Source: Metabacillus rhizolycopersici
GTDB taxonomy: Bacteria > Bacillota > Bacilli > Bacillales > Bacillaceae
Assembly (NCBI RefSeq): GCF_020075705.1
Contig: NZ_JAIQUM010000051.1
Coordinates: forward strand, 1 to 38,182
Length of the DNA: 38,182 bases
Direction: 5' to 3'
Shown here: positions 20,466 through 28,437 of the stretch, piece by piece
How the letters are laid out: each line of letters opens with the position of its first letter
Numbering within the stretch: position 1 is the stretch's first letter
Position numbers and translations under genes: made by a program
The notes under the pieces: model-generated
What the model was told of the DNA's origin: nothing
Seen by the model: only the letters and a program-made list of their open reading frames with translations
The model's database searches: none

Positions 20466-21227
20466 GTGGGAAAGATAATTGCCATTGCAAACCAAAAGGG
20501 TGGAGTAGGTAAAACAACAACATCTGTAAATTTAGGTGCTTGCTTAGCATATATTGGTAAACGAGTGCTTCTCGTCGATGTTGACCCACAAGGTAATGCA
20601 ACGAGCGGGCTTGGCATTGAAAAGGCCGATGTCGAACATTGCATTTATGATATCTTAGTCGATGATGTAGATGTAAAAGAAGTCATTAAACCATCTGAAG
20701 TAGAAAATTTAGATATTATTCCGTCTACGATTCAGTTAGCAGGTGCAGAAATTGAGCTTGTTCCGACTATTTCTAGAGAAGTCAGATTAAAAAGAGCACT
20801 TGAAGCAGTGAAGCATCACTACGATTTTATCGTAATTGACTGCCCCCCATCACTAGGATTACTCACAATTAATGCGTTAACAGCATCAGATACCGTTTTA
20901 ATTCCAGTACAATGCGAGTATTACGCATTGGAGGGGTTAAGCCAATTACTAAACACTGTGCGCCTTGTCCAGAAACATTTGAATACAGAGTTAATGATAG
21001 AAGGTGTTCTATTAACAATGCTTGACGCTAGAACAAACCTAGGAATTCAAGTCATTGATGAAGTGAAGAAGTATTTCCAGGATAAGGTGTATCAAACAAT
21101 CATCCCAAGAAATATTCGCTTAAGTGAAGCACCAAGTCATGGCCAACCTATAATTATTTATGATCCAAGATCTAGAGGAGCAGAAGTTTATTTAGAATTG
21201 GCAAAGGAAGTGGCTGTGAATGGCTAA
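20466..21227 (+). CDS. soj: Chromosome partitioning ATPase Soj (ParA)
   Basis: A ParA/MinD-type ATPase that acts with Spo0J in origin segregation and, in B. subtilis, controls DnaA activity. The product is 253 aa. The deviant Walker A motif KGGVGKTT is at residues 11-18, the A' motif is VDVDPQGNATSG, and IVIDCPPSLGLLT forms the Walker B region. There is no N-terminal DNA-binding extension, as in chromosomal ParA proteins. The start is GTG 20466 behind GAGGTGACAT. Its last 8 nt overlap the start of spo0J, so the pair is co-translated. Confidence 0.97.
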   Translation: MGKIIAIANQKGGVGKTTTSVNLGACLAYIGKRVLLVDVDPQGNATSGLGIEKADVEHCIYDILVDDVDVKEVIKPSEVENLDIIPSTIQLAGAEIELVPTISREVRLKRALEAVKHHYDFIVIDCPPSLGLLTINALTASDTVLIPVQCEYYALEGLSQLLNTVRLVQKHLNTELMIEGVLLTMLDARTNLGIQVIDEVKKYFQDKVYQTIIPRNIRLSEAPSHGQPIIIYDPRSRGAEVYLELAKEVAVNG

Positions 21228-22080
21228 AGGATTAGGTAAGGGAATTAATGCATTATTCTCAAACATGGAAGTTGGTCAGGAGGAAACAGTTCAAGAGATA
21301 AAATTGAATGATATTCGACCAAATCCATATCAACCACGAAAAACCTTTGAACAAGTAGCGATCAATGAGCTTAAAGAGTCAATTTTGCAACATGGAATTT
21401 TACAGCCAATTGTTGTTCGTAAAAGCATCAAGGGCTTTGAAATTGTTGTAGGAGAACGTCGCTTTCGTGCTGCAAAGGAAGCGAAACTTACGACAATTCC
21501 AGCTGTTATTAGAAACCTAACAGAGCAGCAAATGATGGAATTAGCTTTATTGGAGAACTTACAACGTGAGGACTTAACACCTATTGAGGAAGCACAGGCA
21601 TATCAGACGTTGATGAACCAATTAGACTTTACGCAAGAGGCGCTGGCTAAACGTTTAGGGAAAAGTCGACCACATATTGCTAACCACGTAAGATTACTGA
21701 CCTTACCATCATCGATTCAACAGCTCATATCTGAAGGAAAGCTATCAATGGGGCATGGTCGTACACTTCTAGGATTAAAGAAAAAGGATACAGTGAATCA
21801 ACTTGCTGAAAAAATTGTTCGTGAACAGTTAAACGTTCGACAAGTAGAATTAATTGTTCAGCAATTAAATAATAATGTTCCACGTGAAACGAAGAAGCAG
21901 AAGCCAGAAAAGGATATTTTTATCAAAGAACGCGAAACATTTTTGCAGGAGTATTTTGGTACATCTGTATCAATTAGAAAGCAAAAGGAAAAGGAAAAGG
22001 GAAAAATCGAAATTGAATTCTTTTCTCAAGATGATTTAGATCGTATATTAGAATTATTAGAAACAAAACAATCATCATAA
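21220..22080 (+). CDS. spo0J: Chromosome partitioning protein Spo0J (ParB)
   Basis: A CTP-dependent clamp that loads at parS, spreads along DNA, recruits SMC and stimulates Soj; 286 aa. It begins MAKGLGKGINALFS, the Lys/Gly-rich N-terminus that stimulates Soj. CTPase motifs are GERRFRA at 78-84 and ENLQRED at 112-118. The helix-turn-helix is about 137-160 and the dimerisation domain is at the end. Within its coding sequence lies a near-perfect parS site. The start is ATG 21220, overlapping soj by 8 nt. Confidence 0.97.
   Translation: MAKGLGKGINALFSNMEVGQEETVQEIKLNDIRPNPYQPRKTFEQVAINELKESILQHGILQPIVVRKSIKGFEIVVGERRFRAAKEAKLTTIPAVIRNLTEQQMMELALLENLQREDLTPIEEAQAYQTLMNQLDFTQEALAKRLGKSRPHIANHVRLLTLPSSIQQLISEGKLSMGHGRTLLGLKKKDTVNQLAEKIVREQLNVRQVELIVQQLNNNVPRETKKQKPEKDIFIKERETFLQEYFGTSVSIRKQKEKEKGKIEIEFFSQDDLDRILELLETKQSS
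21876..21891. other. parS site inside spo0J
   Basis: TGTTCCACGTGAAACG matches the B. subtilis parS consensus TGTTNCACGTGAAACA except for the last base. The equivalent site also lies within the spo0J gene in B. subtilis. It encodes part of the NNVPRETK segment. Confidence 0.9.
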
Positions 22081-22102
22081 AGAATTAGTTCTATTTCATT
22101 GA

Positions 22103-22132
22103 AGCTGGCTCTATGTGGAGTCGGCTCTTTTG
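22103..22132 (+). terminator. Terminator after spo0J
   Basis: AGCTGGCTC pairs with GAGTCGGCT (two G-T pairs) around TATGTG and is followed by CTTTT, 23 nt beyond the stop codon. Confidence 0.75.
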
Positions 22133-22138
22133 CCGTTT

Positions 22139-22244
22139 AGCGTACTATAAAATTCCTGAACCGTGGATAAGTGTACGATATCCAGCTTTAGTGCTTAGTT
22201 GCTCTTGAATCGAAGGTCGAAGATACATCGATTCAAGGGCATCT
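22139..22244 (+). repeat. Dispersed intergenic repeat with hairpin
   Basis: ACTATAAAATTC (22144-22155) and GTGGATAAG align with the repeat at 20036, including a one-mismatch DnaA box CGTGGATAA, followed by ATATCCAGCTTTAGTGCTTAG. The distal part forms a hairpin in which GCTCTTGAATCGA pairs with TCGATTCAAGGGC (one G-T pair). The 22081-22362 gap holds only this and the spo0J terminator. Confidence 0.65.
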
Positions 22245-22362
22245 TTGCAATGTCAAAGGTTGGATAGATATTTGCGCTATTTATATTTCTTCTAAAATTT
22301 GGAAGGTAGTCCAGTCTTCCACACTTTTAATTTGTATATCTAAAAAGAGAGATGGGATAATT

Positions 22363-23064
22363 TTGGTTTTATTTGGAAGTGTCGTAAATGCTTTAGGTAT
22401 AATAATAGGAACTCTTATCGGGCTACTACTTAGGAGAATTCCTGAGCAAATGAAACAAACGGTTATGATAGCGATCGGTCTTTCAGTCGTAGTGTTAGGT
22501 CTTGATATGGCCTTGAAAAGTAACGACTTTTTTATAGTCATTGTTAGTTTAGTATTTGGTACTGTAATCGGAGAGTGGCTTCGACTTGAGGATCACCTTC
22601 ATTCTATCGGTACTGTCCTTGAGCGTAAATTAGGTAAGTCTCAAAATGGAAATATTGCACAAGGATTTGTTACTGCTACATTGATCTTTGTTGTTGGCGC
22701 AATGGCTATCATAGGGGCACTTGATAGTGGTCTAAGGAATGATCATGCTGTTCTGTTAACTAAATCAATGATTGATGGATTTACGAGTTTAGTATTAGCG
22801 AGTACTCTTGGTGTTGGTGTTTTATTTTCAGCTATACCGGTGTTTCTATATCAGGGGGGGATCGCATTATTTGCAAATGTTATCCATCAATTTCTTTCAG
22901 ACTCACTGTTGGAGCTATTAATTGCTGAGCTAACGGCAACAGGTGGTGTATTAATAGCTGCAATTGGTATTAATATGCTCGGTATAAAGCAAATCCGAGT
23001 AGCGAATTTGCTTCCAAGTATCATTGTCGTTACAATTATCGTTTTAGTACAATATAATTACTAA
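22363..23064 (+). CDS. DUF554 family membrane protein
   Basis: A 233-aa integral membrane protein of the DUF554 (YqgA-like) family, with about seven hydrophobic segments and no known biochemical function. The N-terminus VLFGSVVNALGIIIGTLIG and the segments FVTATLIFVVGAMAIIGALD and SMIDGFTSLVLASTLGVGV are typical of the family. The start is TTG 22363, supported by the family N-terminus, with only a weak GGGA-type site before it. It stands alone between the spo0J terminator and a shared terminator with the convergent yyaC. I cannot assign a substrate. Confidence 0.85.
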   Translation: MVLFGSVVNALGIIIGTLIGLLLRRIPEQMKQTVMIAIGLSVVVLGLDMALKSNDFFIVIVSLVFGTVIGEWLRLEDHLHSIGTVLERKLGKSQNGNIAQGFVTATLIFVVGAMAIIGALDSGLRNDHAVLLTKSMIDGFTSLVLASTLGVGVLFSAIPVFLYQGGIALFANVIHQFLSDSLLELLIAELTATGGVLIAAIGINMLGIKQIRVANLLPSIIVVTIIVLVQYNY

Positions 23065-23085
23065 ATTAACTTTGCATATTTATCT

Positions 23086-23116
23086 ATACACTGCAGACTA
23101 GACGAATGCAGTGTAT
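23086..23116. terminator. Bidirectional terminator between convergent genes
   Basis: ATACACTGCA and TGCAGTGTAT form a perfect 10-bp stem, with T-rich sequence to the right (TTCTATTTCCTTT) and A-rich sequence to the left. It separates the DUF554 gene from yyaC, which face each other. Confidence 0.8.
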
Positions 23117-23127
23117 TTCTATTTCCT

Positions 23128-23751
23128 TTAGTTAATGGCTGAATCTTGATCGTCTAGCAGGTTTCTACGGATGGAATGCCGCTTTTCTAAGTAATGTTTT
23201 TCGGCTTCAATTAATCCCTTCGAAATAATATCAGCCATACTCATGACAAGATGTAAGCGAGTATTTTGTAAAACGGAAAACTCCATAAAACCACTTACAT
23301 TGACGATTCCCGAAATATGCATATCGCCAACTGCAGGGAGTTCTTTATTTACCCCAGCTCCAGGTTTTATCGAACCTTCGGCAACTTGGATAAAACCGAC
23401 ACTTTTTAGTCGACCTAAGCATGCATCAATGGCGATAATAAATGGATTTCGATACTTTTCTTTAATAAATGCTAATGTTTCCTCTAAATTAACAGCATGA
23501 ACAGGATCCTTCAATGTACCAAAGGTATGGAAGTGAGATAATTGATCTTGAATGTTAGAACCTACTAAAGGACCTAAACAATCACCTGTGGAACGATCTG
23601 TTCCGATACAAATAATGATAATTGGCTTTATATAAAGCTTTGGCATATGTTCTATGAGCGTCTTGGATAAGTCCTGAATAGCCTCTTTATCTTCATAATG
23701 TATTCGATCTTGCTTTTTAGTTGATTGAAAAAGCCCAGATTTTAGATTCAT
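23128..23751 (-). CDS. yyaC: Spore protease-like protein YyaC
   Basis: A 207-aa protein of the DUF1256/YyaC family, related to the germination protease Gpr and found in spore formers. The glycine-rich block IGTDRSTGDCLGPLVG is at residues 49-64, IAIDACLG near 105 and GAGVNKELPAVGDMHISG near 130. The start is ATG 23751 (MNLKSGLFQ) behind GGGAG, in line with the B. subtilis protein. The much longer open frame to 23991 runs antisense into the ykvI-like gene and lacks family similarity. It is the only leftward gene on the right arm and has a candidate sporulation promoter. Confidence 0.93.
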   Translation of the reverse strand: MNLKSGLFQSTKKQDRIHYEDKEAIQDLSKTLIEHMPKLYIKPIIIICIGTDRSTGDCLGPLVGSNIQDQLSHFHTFGTLKDPVHAVNLEETLAFIKEKYRNPFIIAIDACLGRLKSVGFIQVAEGSIKPGAGVNKELPAVGDMHISGIVNVSGFMEFSVLQNTRLHLVMSMADIISKGLIEAEKHYLEKRHSIRRNLLDDQDSAIN

Positions 23752-23779
23752 AGATTTCACTCCCACTTCATAGTAGTAA

Positions 23780-23809
23780 CAGTATACGGAGGTTTGACCA
23801 TTTCTATAC
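23780..23809 (-). promoter_or_regulatory. Candidate SigF/SigG promoter of yyaC
   Basis: The minus strand has GTATA (23805-23809), a perfect SigF-type -35, then 15 nt, then CCGTATACTG (23780-23789). The last agrees with the right part of the SigF -10 (GGNRANAHTR) but not its leading GG. The predicted leader is about 22 nt. Confidence 0.4.
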
Positions 23810-23851
23810 ATGTTCGTTGCAATTAGGACAATCCTAAGAGGTGAGGGAAAG

Positions 23852-24868
23852 GTGAAATCAGGATTAAAGTGGATGTTTTTAATATTAGGAACGACCATCG
23901 GGGCAGGATATGCATCTGGAAGGGAGCTATGGCAGTTTTTTGGCTTTGAAAGTGGACTAGCAATAGGGATTTTTACTATCATTTTTAGCATAGCAGTCTA
24001 TGTCATTATGAAGGTTAGCTTTGAAGAGAGAACAAGTCACTTTTTCCCGGTATTGGAGAGGTTAATTGGTAAAAAGCTTTCACATGTTTATGATGTATTG
24101 ATTGTGTTATACCTATTTACAACAACAATTGTCATGATTGCCGGTGGTGGTGCTACGCTTGAGGCCTTTTCAGTACCTTATTGGGGAGGGATCCTATCCT
24201 TTTCCGTGCTAGTAGTGCTCTTATTCCTGAACGATACCAATAGCATTATTAAACTCAATGTTTTGGTTATTCCATTGCTTCTAGTAGGGTTGTTTTATGC
24301 TCTGTTTGCATTTAACTTCTCAAGCCAGCATTCATGGGTAGTAGATATAACGAAACAATATAATTGGCCATCTGCATTTACGTTTACTTCACTAAATATC
24401 TTGCCTTTACTTGCTGTCTTATCTGCCATTGGAAGAGAAATGAAGGGTCTGAGGGAAGCAAAAATAGCTAGCATTGGCAGTGGCGTGATCTTAGGGGTCA
24501 TGTCCTTTATTTATAATGAAACGTTAGTACAAATGGCGGATACCATTGCTGATTATGAAATCCCATTATTTGCAATTTTAGAAGGATCACCATTTGTCAT
24601 ATTCCTTTTAATGTCTATCATACTTTGGCTTGCAATCTACACTACCGCGATTTCGGGGATTTTTGGACTTGCAACACGGTTTAGGGAGTTTATGAATACA
24701 CCAATCTGGTTTATGGCATTGATCTTAGTACTGCTTATGATTCCCTTTACACGTTTTGGCTTTGCAAATCTCGTCGCCATTTTATACCCCTTATACGGTT
24801 TAATTAATCTTTATCTGCTTGTGTCCATTTTACTTTTTCCTATAATAGATCGCTACAAAATGCGATAA
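23852..24868 (+). CDS. YkvI-like membrane transporter
   Basis: A 338-aa integral membrane protein resembling B. subtilis YkvI, in the LeuT-fold/APC superfamily. About ten hydrophobic segments are visible. The first contains the glycine-rich FLILGTTIGAGYASGRELWQFFG, which fits the unwound substrate-binding helix of this fold. The substrate is unknown. The start is GTG 23852 (MKSGLKWMFL), behind AGGTGAGGG. A TTG-initiated extension of 14 codons has no supporting site. It is divergent from yyaC, the two starts lying 100 nt apart. Confidence 0.85.
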   Translation: MKSGLKWMFLILGTTIGAGYASGRELWQFFGFESGLAIGIFTIIFSIAVYVIMKVSFEERTSHFFPVLERLIGKKLSHVYDVLIVLYLFTTTIVMIAGGGATLEAFSVPYWGGILSFSVLVVLLFLNDTNSIIKLNVLVIPLLLVGLFYALFAFNFSSQHSWVVDITKQYNWPSAFTFTSLNILPLLAVLSAIGREMKGLREAKIASIGSGVILGVMSFIYNETLVQMADTIADYEIPLFAILEGSPFVIFLLMSIILWLAIYTTAISGIFGLATRFREFMNTPIWFMALILVLLMIPFTRFGFANLVAILYPLYGLINLYLLVSILLFPIIDRYKMR

Positions 24869-24924
24869 TGATAAGCTAAGTAGGGTAGGCTGATTCTAAT
24901 GGCCATTCCCTTTCAAGAAAAAGA

Positions 24925-24952
24925 GGGTGTCCTTTATGGGGAGACCCTTTTA
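24925..24952 (+). terminator. Probable terminator after the YkvI-like gene
   Basis: GGGTGTCC pairs with GGAGACCC apart from one central mismatch, around TTTATGG, and is followed by TTTTAT. Confidence 0.55.
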
Positions 24953-25142
24953 TCGAGTGTAACTTACAAAATATATTAATAACCCTAGAAATTACGGAGG
25001 AATAAATGATACAGGAAACGAATTTGGCTTTTTAAAAGGAAATGAGTTTACATATCGAGTATAATAAGCTAAAAAATAGTATATAGGTTAAGAAGTGATA
25101 TGGCACTATAGCGCGATAGTTAATTAAGAAAAGGTGATGACA

Positions 25143-26012
25143 TTGAACCTAATTGAAAAGATGTGGAATCAAATTTATGTGTACCTTACAGATAGTGAAC
25201 GGTGGATTACGATTGGAGAGGGATTTTTAAAGATTATTTTGATCTTCATTATCGCGACTGCTTTTATCCGAGTTGGAAAACTTGCAATTAGTAAGGCTTT
25301 TTTATTCCGTGTAAAATCGCCATTACGTATTTCAGAAAGAAGGGAAAATACACTTTCTAAACTATTAGAAAACACCTTAACCTATCTTGTCTATTTTATT
25401 GCAATTATCATGATCTTGGAGACAATTGGTCTTGATGTCGGTGCTTTGCTCGCTGGGGCGGGGATAATTGGTCTAGCTGTGGGCTTTGGCGCCCAAAGTC
25501 TTGTGAAGGATATCATATCTGGTTTTTTTATTATCTTTGAAGATCAGTTTTCTGTAGGGGACCATATACGAGTTTCTACCTTTGAAGGTACCGTTGTAGA
25601 AATCGGGTTAAGAACTTCAAAAATTAAGAACTGGACAGGAGAAGTACATATTTTACCAAATGGTAATATAACAGAAGTTACAAATTTCTCCATCAATAAT
25701 AGTGTAGCCGTTGTAGATGTAAGTATTTCCCTTGAGAATGATATATCCGAGGCTGAACGTGTTATCCGAGAGCTTCTCACAGAAGTGCCTGATAAATACG
25801 AAGATATCGTTACCCCCCCTGAATTACTTGGTGTTCAAACATTAGGTACATCAGATGTTATCTTACGGGTTACTTGTGAAGTTGAACCAATGCGTCACTT
25901 CCATATTGCAAGAATGCTTCGAAAAGACATAAGAGTTCGTTTAGGCGAACGTGGTTTTGATATTCCATACCCAAGAATGGTTATGTATAACAGAAAAGAT
26001 GAAATCAGTTAA
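25143..26012 (+). CDS. Small-conductance mechanosensitive channel (MscS family)
   Basis: A membrane channel that opens under membrane tension to release solutes on osmotic downshock; 289 aa. Two or three hydrophobic helices come first, and the pore-lining TM3 LLAGAGIIGLAVGFGAQSLVKD lies near residues 103-125. The beta domain (FSVGDHIRV...GTVVEIGLRTSKIKNWTGEVHILPNG) follows, then the alpha/beta C-terminal domain. I prefer TTG 25143 (MNLIEKM), eight nt after AAGG. The GTG and ATG at 25134 and 25137 overlap the ribosome binding site. It is followed 18 nt later by a DUF951 gene, so the two are probably co-transcribed. Confidence 0.9.
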   Translation: MNLIEKMWNQIYVYLTDSERWITIGEGFLKIILIFIIATAFIRVGKLAISKAFLFRVKSPLRISERRENTLSKLLENTLTYLVYFIAIIMILETIGLDVGALLAGAGIIGLAVGFGAQSLVKDIISGFFIIFEDQFSVGDHIRVSTFEGTVVEIGLRTSKIKNWTGEVHILPNGNITEVTNFSINNSVAVVDVSISLENDISEAERVIRELLTEVPDKYEDIVTPPELLGVQTLGTSDVILRVTCEVEPMRHFHIARMLRKDIRVRLGERGFDIPYPRMVMYNRKDEIS

Positions 26013-26030
26013 GAGTGGAGGTAATCGATA

Positions 26031-26234
26031 ATGGAGAAGGAATTTGGGTTAAATGATATTGTTGAAATGAAGAAACAGCATCCATGTGGAACGAATCGCT
26101 GGAAAATTATTCGAATGGGTATGGATGTTAGGATTAAATGCGAGGGTTGTGAACATAGCGTTTTAATTCCTAGGAGAGAGTTCGCTAGAAAGATGAAAAA
26201 GGTACTTGTTAAACATGAAGAATCAAATGAGTAG
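26031..26234 (+). CDS. yyzM: DUF951 family protein (YyzM-like)
   Basis: A 67-aa protein of the DUF951 family, with the conserved core DIVEMKKQHPCGTNRWKIIRMGMDVRIKC..C and a basic tail. The Cys residues (C at HPCG, then CEGC) could bind a metal, but this is only inference. Function is unknown. The start is ATG behind GGAGGT. It occupies the same place as yyzM near the B. subtilis origin, beside the mscS-type gene and the molybdopterin oxidoreductase. Confidence 0.88.
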   Translation: MEKEFGLNDIVEMKKQHPCGTNRWKIIRMGMDVRIKCEGCEHSVLIPRREFARKMKKVLVKHEESNE

Positions 26235-26257
26235 GCCGCATATAGGAGACGAGAAGA

Positions 26258-28273
26258 ATGAAAAAAGTAGTTAAATCATCTTGCCCTTTAAACTGTTGGG
26301 ATTGTTGTGGCTTCGAGGTCACTGTTGAGAATGGGAAAGTGACAAAAGTTGATGGTGATAAAGATCATCCAATTACACAAGGGAAAATTTGTGGTAGAGG
26401 AAGGATGCTAGGAGATAAGACAAATTCTAAGGAGCGCTTAACGGTCCCTCTAAAAAAGGTTAAAGGCCAATTTGAAGAAATTTCTTGGGAACAGGCTTTA
26501 AACGAAATCGCTGAAAAAATGAGTGAAGTTAAGGAGAACTATAGTCCAACAGCTGTGTTGCATAGTCATGATTATGCAAATACTGGAATGCTTAAAAAAC
26601 TGGATAAGCGCTTCTTTAATTGCTATGGCGGTGTGACAGAGTTAGTTGGCAGCCTTTGCTGGGGCTCTGGTATTGAAGCGCAGACTTGGGATTTTGGAAG
26701 CTCATTTAGCCATGCCCCTGATGATATTTTTCATAGTAAGAACGTAGTGATTTGGGGAAGAAATGTAACGAGAACGAATATGCATTTATTTCATTATTTG
26801 CAAGAGGCGAAAAAAAGAGGTTCAACAATTACTGTTATCGATCCGATTTACAATGCAACTGCTAAAATAGCTGACCACTATATTTCGATTAAACCCGGAA
26901 TGGATGGATTAGTAGCAATTGGTATTATGAAGTATTTGGTTGAAGAAAATAAACATGATCAGCAGTTTATTATAAATCATACAGTTGGTTTTCATGACCT
27001 TGTGACATTACTGAACAGTATTTCAATGGAAGATATCGTAACAAGTGCTGAAGTTTCTGATGCGGACATTAAGTACTTAGCCTCTATTTATTCTGATGGA
27101 CCAACCTCTACGTATTTAGGACTTGGAATGCAACGGTATGCAAATGGTGGAAATACGATTCGATTAATCGATGCTCTAGTAGCAGTAAGTGGGAATGTGG
27201 GGATTTCTGGAGGTGGAGCTAATTTTGGAAACCTTCAAGTTGGTAATAGTTTCAACAGAAGCGCTCTTACCTTACCACAAAAAAAAGCGTCAACAAGACA
27301 GTTTACAATGATGAAGCAGGCTGAAGGAATACTAAATGCGGAAAATCCTGGAATTAAGATGATTTTTGTAACCTGTGGGAATCCACTTGCACAGGTTCCG
27401 AATTCGACTAAAGTCAAACAAGCATTTGAATCAGTTGAAACACTTGTGGTTGTTGATCACTTTTTAACAGATACCGCGGAATTAGCAGATTATGTGCTTC
27501 CAACAACAACCGTATTTGAGGAAGAGGATATTTATTGTGCTTCCATGTATCATCATTATGTGAATTATGGAGAGCAGCTTGTTGTGCCACCCGGAGAAGC
27601 AAAATCTGATTTGTGGATATGGGCTCAATTAGCGAAACGTTTAGGGTTTGGGGAAGAATTTAACTTTTCTAGAGCGGAGTTTTTAGAAATGGGACTCAGT
27701 CATTTACATGAGCATGGTATTACGCTTGAACGACTTAAAGATGAAAAGAGACTTTCACTACCTGTTAGTCATGTTCCTTGGGATAAAAGGGAGTTTTTAA
27801 CACCAAGTGGAAAATTCGAGTTTACTTCTTTAACTGCAGAGGACAAAGGTTATGAAGGTAAACCACACTATTTACCTCCAAGAGAATCTAGTAAGTCAAA
27901 TCCTTTATTGGCAAAAAAATATCCGTATCAGCTTTTAACGATACATCCGTTACGATCAAATCATTCACAGCATTATATACTGATCGAAGCTTTACAGAAG
28001 ATTAAGATTGAAATATCAGAGGATATTGCAAGTGAAAAAGAAATAAGTGAAGGTGATACGGTAACGATTTTTAATGATAGAGGAAAGCTCTCTGGTACCG
28101 TTAAAATTATGAAGAAAGCCCATCCTAAAACGATTAATGTTGATGAGGGACAGTGGCACAAGTTTGGTGGTTCGGTAAATTTACTTACCCCTGATGAAGA
28201 TTCTGATAATGGGCAAGGTAGCATTTTATATGATTGTTTGGTGAATATCGAGAAAACAAATGAAATGTTTTAA
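26258..28273 (+). CDS. Molybdopterin-dependent oxidoreductase (YyaE-like)
   Basis: A 671-aa member of the DMSO reductase/formate dehydrogenase family that uses a bis-molybdopterin guanine dinucleotide cofactor. The N-terminal 4Fe-4S site is intact: C9, C13, C16 or C17, and C45 (CPLNCWDCC...KICGRG). Cofactor-binding segments follow, with VVIWGRNVTRTN, GLGMQRYANGG and FVTCGNPLAQVPN. The C-terminal molydop-binding domain includes LLTIHPLRSNHSQH. No twin-arginine signal is present, so it is probably cytoplasmic. No electron-transfer partner or cofactor genes are adjacent. The physiological substrate is unknown. It matches yyaE by position. Confidence 0.9.
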   Translation: MKKVVKSSCPLNCWDCCGFEVTVENGKVTKVDGDKDHPITQGKICGRGRMLGDKTNSKERLTVPLKKVKGQFEEISWEQALNEIAEKMSEVKENYSPTAVLHSHDYANTGMLKKLDKRFFNCYGGVTELVGSLCWGSGIEAQTWDFGSSFSHAPDDIFHSKNVVIWGRNVTRTNMHLFHYLQEAKKRGSTITVIDPIYNATAKIADHYISIKPGMDGLVAIGIMKYLVEENKHDQQFIINHTVGFHDLVTLLNSISMEDIVTSAEVSDADIKYLASIYSDGPTSTYLGLGMQRYANGGNTIRLIDALVAVSGNVGISGGGANFGNLQVGNSFNRSALTLPQKKASTRQFTMMKQAEGILNAENPGIKMIFVTCGNPLAQVPNSTKVKQAFESVETLVVVDHFLTDTAELADYVLPTTTVFEEEDIYCASMYHHYVNYGEQLVVPPGEAKSDLWIWAQLAKRLGFGEEFNFSRAEFLEMGLSHLHEHGITLERLKDEKRLSLPVSHVPWDKREFLTPSGKFEFTSLTAEDKGYEGKPHYLPPRESSKSNPLLAKKYPYQLLTIHPLRSNHSQHYILIEALQKIKIEISEDIASEKEISEGDTVTIFNDRGKLSGTVKIMKKAHPKTINVDEGQWHKFGGSVNLLTPDEDSDNGQGSILYDCLVNIEKTNEMF

Positions 28274-28276
28274 GTT

Positions 28277-28304
28277 GAGAGCCGCGTTTTGGGTCTCTTT
28301 TTTT
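28277..28304 (+). terminator. Terminator after the molybdopterin oxidoreductase
   Basis: GAGAGCC pairs with GGGTCTC (one internal mismatch) around GCGTTTT, followed by seven or more T. Confidence 0.75.
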
Positions 28305-28437
28305 AAAGTTTAAATAAAGTATAAGATTGATTATTCTAGATGACCGGCTTGTTTTTTATAGGTTTACTATCTATAATTGTTGAAGATTGGTTAGAATTCG
28401 GACAAATTTTTTTGTTTAACTATAGAGGAGTGGGAAT

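Noticed and set aside
23752..23991. N-terminal extension of yyaC
   Set aside because: The extension is antisense to the start of the YkvI-like gene, has no family similarity, and a good ATG with a ribosome binding site is at 23751.
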